NCBI GenBank assembly: GCA_022447205.1
Contig: JAKVBQ010000004.1
Coordinates: forward strand, 94,518 to 158,517
Direction of reading: 5' to 3'
Length of the DNA stretch: 64,000 nt
From: Phycisphaerales bacterium
GTDB lineage: Bacteria; Planctomycetota; Phycisphaerae; Phycisphaerales; SM1A02
How positions within the stretch are numbered: position 1 is the stretch's first letter; each line of letters opens with the position of its first letter. The notes under the pieces were generated by a model. That model was not told where the DNA came from and searched no databases. It saw only the letters and a program-made list of their open reading frames with translations. Below, one piece after another: positions 59,942 through 64,000 of this stretch. The position numbers and the translations under genes are program-made.

Positions 59942-61809
59942 CAGTTTCCTGCCTCCAGTTCGGCGATGCGTTCCCTGACCTTCTTGAGCATGTAGTCGAG
60001 TGCGGGCTTGAATTGCGGGGGCGCCTGTCCGGCCTGCATCTCCATCTGCTGGATGCCTTGCTCGAGCATGGCGATGTCCGTCTCCGCCTCGATCTGAGCG
60101 AGGGCCTGCTTGACCATCGCCTGCATCTGCGGGTCGAGTGCAGCGAGTTCCGGGTCGACCGGGGCCGCGCTCTCCGATCGGTAGTAGGACGCCGTCGAGC
60201 TGTGCTCCGGGACGAGGTACTTCCTGGCGACCCGCTGGATGTCCTCGGGGGTGACCGCCTGCGCCCGTGCCGGACCATCGTTGATCTCCTCCCAGCCACC
60301 GAGGCCCTCGTAGTATCCGAGCTGGAGCAGGAGGAAGAAGTTCTGCTGCAGTCGTCGGAAGCTGTCCGCAGCGACCCGGTTGCGGACCTTCTGCAGTTCG
60401 TCCTCCTCGACCAGACCCTCCTGCAGGAGGGCGGCTTCCGCGAGGAGGGCTTCCTCGAGTTCCTCCGGAGTGGAGTCACCCTTGACCTGTGCGCTCATCG
60501 TGAACGCTCCGCCGTACTTCCGCGCATCGACGCCCGCACTCGCCGAGGAGGCGATCTCGCTTCCCTCGACCATCGACTTGTAGAGACGTCCGGTCCTTCC
60601 GTTGAGGACCTCTGCGAGCATCTCGAGTGCGTACCGGTCGCTGTGCCTGAATGGAACCGCCTGGAACCAGATGTCCACCTGGGGCTGGACGTCGCCGGTC
60701 GCGCTCATGCGCTGCGGTGCCATCTGCGGCACCTCGAGGGTCACCACCTGTGGTGGGGTGGTGTCACTGCCCTCGAGTCTCCCGAAGTACTGCTCGATGA
60801 CCGGCTTGATCTCCTCGATCTCGAAGTCACCGACCACCACGCCGACGAGGTTGTTCGGACGGTAGTAGATGTTCCAGTAGTCCAGGGCATCCTGATAGGT
60901 GTAGCTGTTGAGGTCGCTCGGCCACCCGATGACCGGCCACTGGTAGGGGCTGGCGATCCAGAACATCGCCTGGAACTGCTCCTGGAAGATGCCGGTCGGC
61001 GTGGATTCCGTTCGCAGCCGTCGCTCTTCGTGAACGACGTCTCGTTCCGACCAGAATTCCCGGAAGACCGAGTCATCGAGGCGGTCGCTCTCCATCCATG
61101 CCCAGAGCTCGAACTTGTTCGAGGGGACCGTGATGAAGTAGAAGGTGACGTCGTTGCTGGTGAACGCGTTCATGCCGGAGCCACCCTGGCCGGTGTACAC
61201 GCGGTCGAACTCGTCCTTCAGGACGCTTCCCATCAGTTCCTGTTCGGCTTCGAGGTCGTCGATCGCCTGCTCGATCCGAGCCCTCGTCTCGTCATCATCG
61301 ATCGAACCAAGCTGGCCGCGCATCTCCTCGATCCGCATGGCATTGGCCCGGCCCTGCTGTTCGTCCATCAGCGCCTTCAGTTCGGCCCGGAGTCCGGCAA
61401 GCTCATCGGTGTCGTTCGCGGCGTCCCAGGGGTCGTCGATCTCGCCGTTGAAATAGCGTTCGTACTGTTCACCCCAGATGAGCTCGTTCATCCGGTCCCG
61501 GACCTGGTTCTGTCGATCTCGGATCTCGGCATCCCGTTCGGGTGCCCGCGTTCCGATGGTGTTCGTCCCCTTGAACATCATGTGTTCGAAGAAGTGACTG
61601 ATCCCGGTGATCCCAGGCCGTTCGTTGACGGAGCCGACCTTGGCCACCCAGCCTGCGGTGATGGTGTTCGGTTGCTCATGCCTCGGCAGGAGGAGGAACT
61701 CCATGCCGTTGGGGAGCACGAATTCCTCGACTTCGACCTGCTGTGCGGTTGCGAACGCAGTCGGAACAAGGATGGAGAGGACGCATAACGAGCTTGTGAG
61801 TCGGTTCAT
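59941..61809 (-). CDS. Zinc M16 peptidase, catalytic subunit
   Basis: 622-aa exported insulinase-family protease. Signal peptide about 1-22 (LTSSLCVLSILVPTAFATA). Zinc/catalytic motif HFFEH at 72-76 (GISHFFEHMMFKGTNTIG), then an inserted helical segment of about 110 residues (ERDAEIRDRQNQVRDRMNEL), then NAFTSNDVTFYF and the third ligand Glu in SERDVVHEERRLR. The last ~70 residues are a Glu/Gln/Met-rich helical tail. ATG 61809 starts the signal peptide; the frame is open to 61878. Pairs with the zinc-less subunit downstream. Confidence 0.92.
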   Translation of the reverse strand: MNRLTSSLCVLSILVPTAFATAQQVEVEEFVLPNGMEFLLLPRHEQPNTITAGWVAKVGSVNERPGITGISHFFEHMMFKGTNTIGTRAPERDAEIRDRQNQVRDRMNELIWGEQYERYFNGEIDDPWDAANDTDELAGLRAELKALMDEQQGRANAMRIEEMRGQLGSIDDDETRARIEQAIDDLEAEQELMGSVLKDEFDRVYTGQGGSGMNAFTSNDVTFYFITVPSNKFELWAWMESDRLDDSVFREFWSERDVVHEERRLRTESTPTGIFQEQFQAMFWIASPYQWPVIGWPSDLNSYTYQDALDYWNIYYRPNNLVGVVVGDFEIEEIKPVIEQYFGRLEGSDTTPPQVVTLEVPQMAPQRMSATGDVQPQVDIWFQAVPFRHSDRYALEMLAEVLNGRTGRLYKSMVEGSEIASSASAGVDARKYGGAFTMSAQVKGDSTPEELEEALLAEAALLQEGLVEEDELQKVRNRVAADSFRRLQQNFFLLLQLGYYEGLGGWEEINDGPARAQAVTPEDIQRVARKYLVPEHSSTASYYRSESAAPVDPELAALDPQMQAMVKQALAQIEAETDIAMLEQGIQQMEMQAGQAPPQFKPALDYMLKKVRERIAELEAGN

Positions 61810-61984
61810 GCTGTTTGTTTCCGGTCGTTGTGAACTGAAGAACGGAGAGTCTATCGAGCAGCAGCCTTTGTGAGGCACGAGCGACTCCGCGAACCCTTCG
61901 AATCCTGACGAACATTCAAAAAACGGCTGTTGCAGCCAGAATGCGGGGGGTACAGTGAGATCAGCCGCCGAATGGAGCAGGACC

Positions 61985-63811
61985 TTGATTTCGAAGACCG
62001 GTTATCCCCATCCCGTGATCATCTGGATCGGTTGCATTCTGTCTCTTGCCGTCGCCTTTCCATGCAGTGCCCAACTTCGTTGCGTCCAGTGGAACGTGGC
62101 TCGCCTCTTTGGTGACACCACCGCCATCCAGGAGGTCTTCGAGGCACTGGAGGCTGATGACAAGCCCGGCTATGCGACGGCACCGCACCTCTACATCTTC
62201 CAGGAAGTCCGGACCGACGACGTCGACGTCCTCGCGGGCCTTCTGGCTGCCGCTCATCCCGGAACGAACTACACCCTGGGAACCTTCACCTCCTCCAGTG
62301 GTGAGGACGGATCAGGCGGTGCGCAGGCACTCTTCTATCGCTCCGATCGGATCACCGAGGTCGGCTTCGCTCACCGGGACATCTACACCGAGGCCGGCCG
62401 ACGAACCGACCGCTGGCTCCTTCGTCTTGTCGGTTATTCCTTCGATCTCTACGTCTACTCCAGCCACCTCAAGGCGGGGCAGGGTTTCGACGAGGACCGG
62501 GAGACTGGTGTCGACGCGATCCGTTCGGATTCCGACAGCCTGCCTGCCGGCTCCCATGTGATCTACGTCGGCGACTACAACTTCTACACGAACAGCGAGT
62601 CCGGCTACCAGGCGATGATCGCCCCTGGTGTCGGGCAGGCGGTCGATCCACTCGGTACCAGCAACTGGACCGGCTCTTCCAATGCCTGGAAGCACACCCA
62701 GTCCCCACGCCTGCAGACCATCGATTCGCTCGTCGGTGGCGGGATGGACGACCGATTCGACATCCACATGACCACATCGGGTCTTCAGGATGGCGCGGGC
62801 CTGGCGATCGATTCCTATCGTGCACTCGGCAACGACGGCAATCACTACAACACATCGATCAACGCCGGGAACAACACCTACTACCCGGGTCAGCTGGCCC
62901 GTTCCAACGCCCTTGCCGATGCGATCTACGATGCCAGCGATCACATCCCGGTCGTCGTCGACTACCAGATCCCGGCCCTGATCTCCTCCTACCTTCAGGA
63001 CGACCAGGGAACGGTGATCGAGGGCGCGAACGTGAACGTGCCCGTTCTCGTGGCGAACGGTGCACAGGGTGACCTTGTCGACAACTGTCCCGTCTACATC
63101 GAGGGTTCAAGCGGGATCTTCGGTGACGACACGATCTTCAACGCGCCCCGGCTGCCCGACTTCGACACCGTCAACCTGCTGCTCGACACGTCCACGGTCG
63201 GTGACATCGAGGGCAGGGTCAGCATCCAGGGGCTTGGCCAGGACATGGGCAACGCCTCCTACGAACTGTCGACCATCGCCGTCGTCATCGCCCACGCGCG
63301 CCCGTCCTTCAGCGGTGCGCAGTTCGTCCAGTCGCTCGCTCTCCAGGAGGACTGTCCGCTTGCGGATGGCGCGCGCCAGCTGAGCGTTGATCTCTTCAAC
63401 TACGGCTACTCCTCGAACCAGGCACGCATGACCTACGATTCCGTGGAGGGTGTTCCAGCGGGGGTCACCATCACCGGGACACCTGGTGGGCTCATCGGCC
63501 CGACCGAGGGACAACTCGAACTCGAGATCGATCCCGCGGTCTTCGGTGTCGGTGATCACCTCGTCGAGCTGACCATCCTTCTCGATGACCAGGATCTGCC
63601 TGGTGCCATCGGGCATCAGCTCGATCTCGATCTGCTCGTGGTCGTCGAAGATGATGCCGACATCCCGGGTGACCTCAATGGCGATGGGCAGGTCAACGGC
63701 GAGGATCTCGCGGTCCTGCTCGGTTCATGGAGCACGCCCGCCAACGACATCGACGGAGACGGCACCGTGGACGGCATCGACCTCGCGATCCTGCTCGGCA
63801 ACTGGGGCTGA
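61985..63811 (+). CDS. Secreted endonuclease/exonuclease/phosphatase-fold protein with dockerin-like tail
   Basis: 608 aa. Signal peptide (VIIWIGCILSLAVAFPCSAQ). The first ~325 residues are the EEP (DNase I-like) fold: start LRCVQWNVARLF, catalytic Glu in FQEVRTDD (near 74), GDYNFYTN (near 197) and SDHIPVVVDYQ (near 318). It could cut nucleic acids or phosphodiesters outside the cell. Then come two beta-sandwich-like segments and a tail of two calcium loops (LNGDGQVNGEDLAVLLGSW, IDGDGTVDGIDLAILLGNWG). TTG 61985 after GGAGCAGG is preferred. GTG 61955 overlaps a likely -10, TACAGT (61951-61956). Confidence 0.8.
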   Translation: MISKTGYPHPVIIWIGCILSLAVAFPCSAQLRCVQWNVARLFGDTTAIQEVFEALEADDKPGYATAPHLYIFQEVRTDDVDVLAGLLAAAHPGTNYTLGTFTSSSGEDGSGGAQALFYRSDRITEVGFAHRDIYTEAGRRTDRWLLRLVGYSFDLYVYSSHLKAGQGFDEDRETGVDAIRSDSDSLPAGSHVIYVGDYNFYTNSESGYQAMIAPGVGQAVDPLGTSNWTGSSNAWKHTQSPRLQTIDSLVGGGMDDRFDIHMTTSGLQDGAGLAIDSYRALGNDGNHYNTSINAGNNTYYPGQLARSNALADAIYDASDHIPVVVDYQIPALISSYLQDDQGTVIEGANVNVPVLVANGAQGDLVDNCPVYIEGSSGIFGDDTIFNAPRLPDFDTVNLLLDTSTVGDIEGRVSIQGLGQDMGNASYELSTIAVVIAHARPSFSGAQFVQSLALQEDCPLADGARQLSVDLFNYGYSSNQARMTYDSVEGVPAGVTITGTPGGLIGPTEGQLELEIDPAVFGVGDHLVELTILLDDQDLPGAIGHQLDLDLLVVVEDDADIPGDLNGDGQVNGEDLAVLLGSWSTPANDIDGDGTVDGIDLAILLGNWG

Positions 63812-63951
63812 ACTCGATCACCTTGATTGCATTCGCTGAAGACGTCCTTCTGGAGGGTGTGAACACCCCCGGTCGGCGGGAGGGCATCCCTGCACCACCC
63901 CAATCCGGCCCTTCTGCATCGAGCGGCGTGCCGAGCTCCCTGGCAGACGAA

Positions 63952-63984
63952 CCGCCCCGACCGGATCGGATCCGGTCGGGGCGG
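63952..63984. terminator. 33-bp near-perfect palindrome after the secreted EEP gene
   Basis: CCGCCCCGACCGGATC (63952-63967) is followed by one base and its exact complement GATCCGGTCGGGGCGG (63969-63984). As RNA it makes a very stable hairpin. No T-run follows, as with the hairpin at 6106. Lies 141 bp past the stop in a gene-free stretch (63812-64000) where no other feature was seen. Confidence 0.5.
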
Positions 63985-64000
63985 GTCGTAAGTCTATTGT

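Noticed and set aside
59917..61788. 623-codon plus-strand open frame
   Set aside because: Antisense of the catalytic M16 peptidase gene, which has HFFEH and a signal peptide on the minus strand.

Overview
The window reads as a high-GC, Gram-negative bacterial chromosome. The best fit is a planctomycete of the Phycisphaerae type, probably marine. Two secreted proteins (15880-17274 and 61985-63811) end in dockerin-like repeats of the form DxDGDGxVDGxDL with LLGxWG, a signature common in Phycisphaerae. Supporting features are a type I sulfatase, MqnE of the futalosine menaquinone route, pyruvate phosphate dikinase, several lipoproteins and a tripartite RND pump. I see no rRNA, tRNA, CRISPR array, transposase or phage gene, so this looks like ordinary chromosome with dense, translation-coupled operons.

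Layout. 0-6.1 kb: a secreted GH13 amylase (cut by the left edge) lies divergent from a three-gene sugar ABC importer whose first gene fuses the binding protein to a MalF-like permease. 6.1-9.1 kb: a hairpin, a 43-codon peptide gene, cstA and a nucleosidase. 9.2-15.7 kb: NodT-type outer membrane factor, membrane fusion protein, RND pump and an HD protein. 15.9-19.2 kb: a secreted dockerin-tailed protein and an M48 protease. 19.2-24.1 kb: a HEPN protein opposite a coupled block of four genes I cannot name, the last with a Lon-like (S16) Ser/Lys domain. 24.1-30.7 kb: sulfatase, unknown, folC, leuS. 30.7-37.6 kb: small envelope or unknown genes, then DUF58, transglutaminase and methyltransferase. 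37.6-38.7 kb: an unusually structured intergenic region and a PilZ-like protein. 38.7-46.7 kb: pabB, ppdK, a CBM9-like lipoprotein, HIT, nadC, birA and a small secreted protein. 46.7-53.8 kb: an IYD-like nitroreductase, a secreted unknown, a ParA with a Lys/Ala-rich tail, a VanZ-like protein with zinc ribbons, a lipoprotein and murJ. 53.8-64 kb: a tiny coiled-coil protein, mqnE, a large coiled-coil membrane protein, a 75-aa protein, a paired M16 peptidase operon and a secreted nuclease/phosphatase.

How the genes work together. The amylase and ABC importer form a glucan-use unit. NodT/MFP/RND form one efflux pump. DUF58 with transglutaminase, and the two M16 subunits, are recognisable two-gene modules. 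nadC and birA are a cofactor pair. The least explained part is the 19.2-24.1 kb block.

Two regulatory themes stand out. Several first genes of transcription units have a -10-like hexamer only 6-12 nt before the start codon, suggesting leaderless or very short-leader mRNAs. Two genes (17305 and 22118) seem to need non-standard CTG and ACG start codons. All functions are read by eye from motifs; no database search was run.
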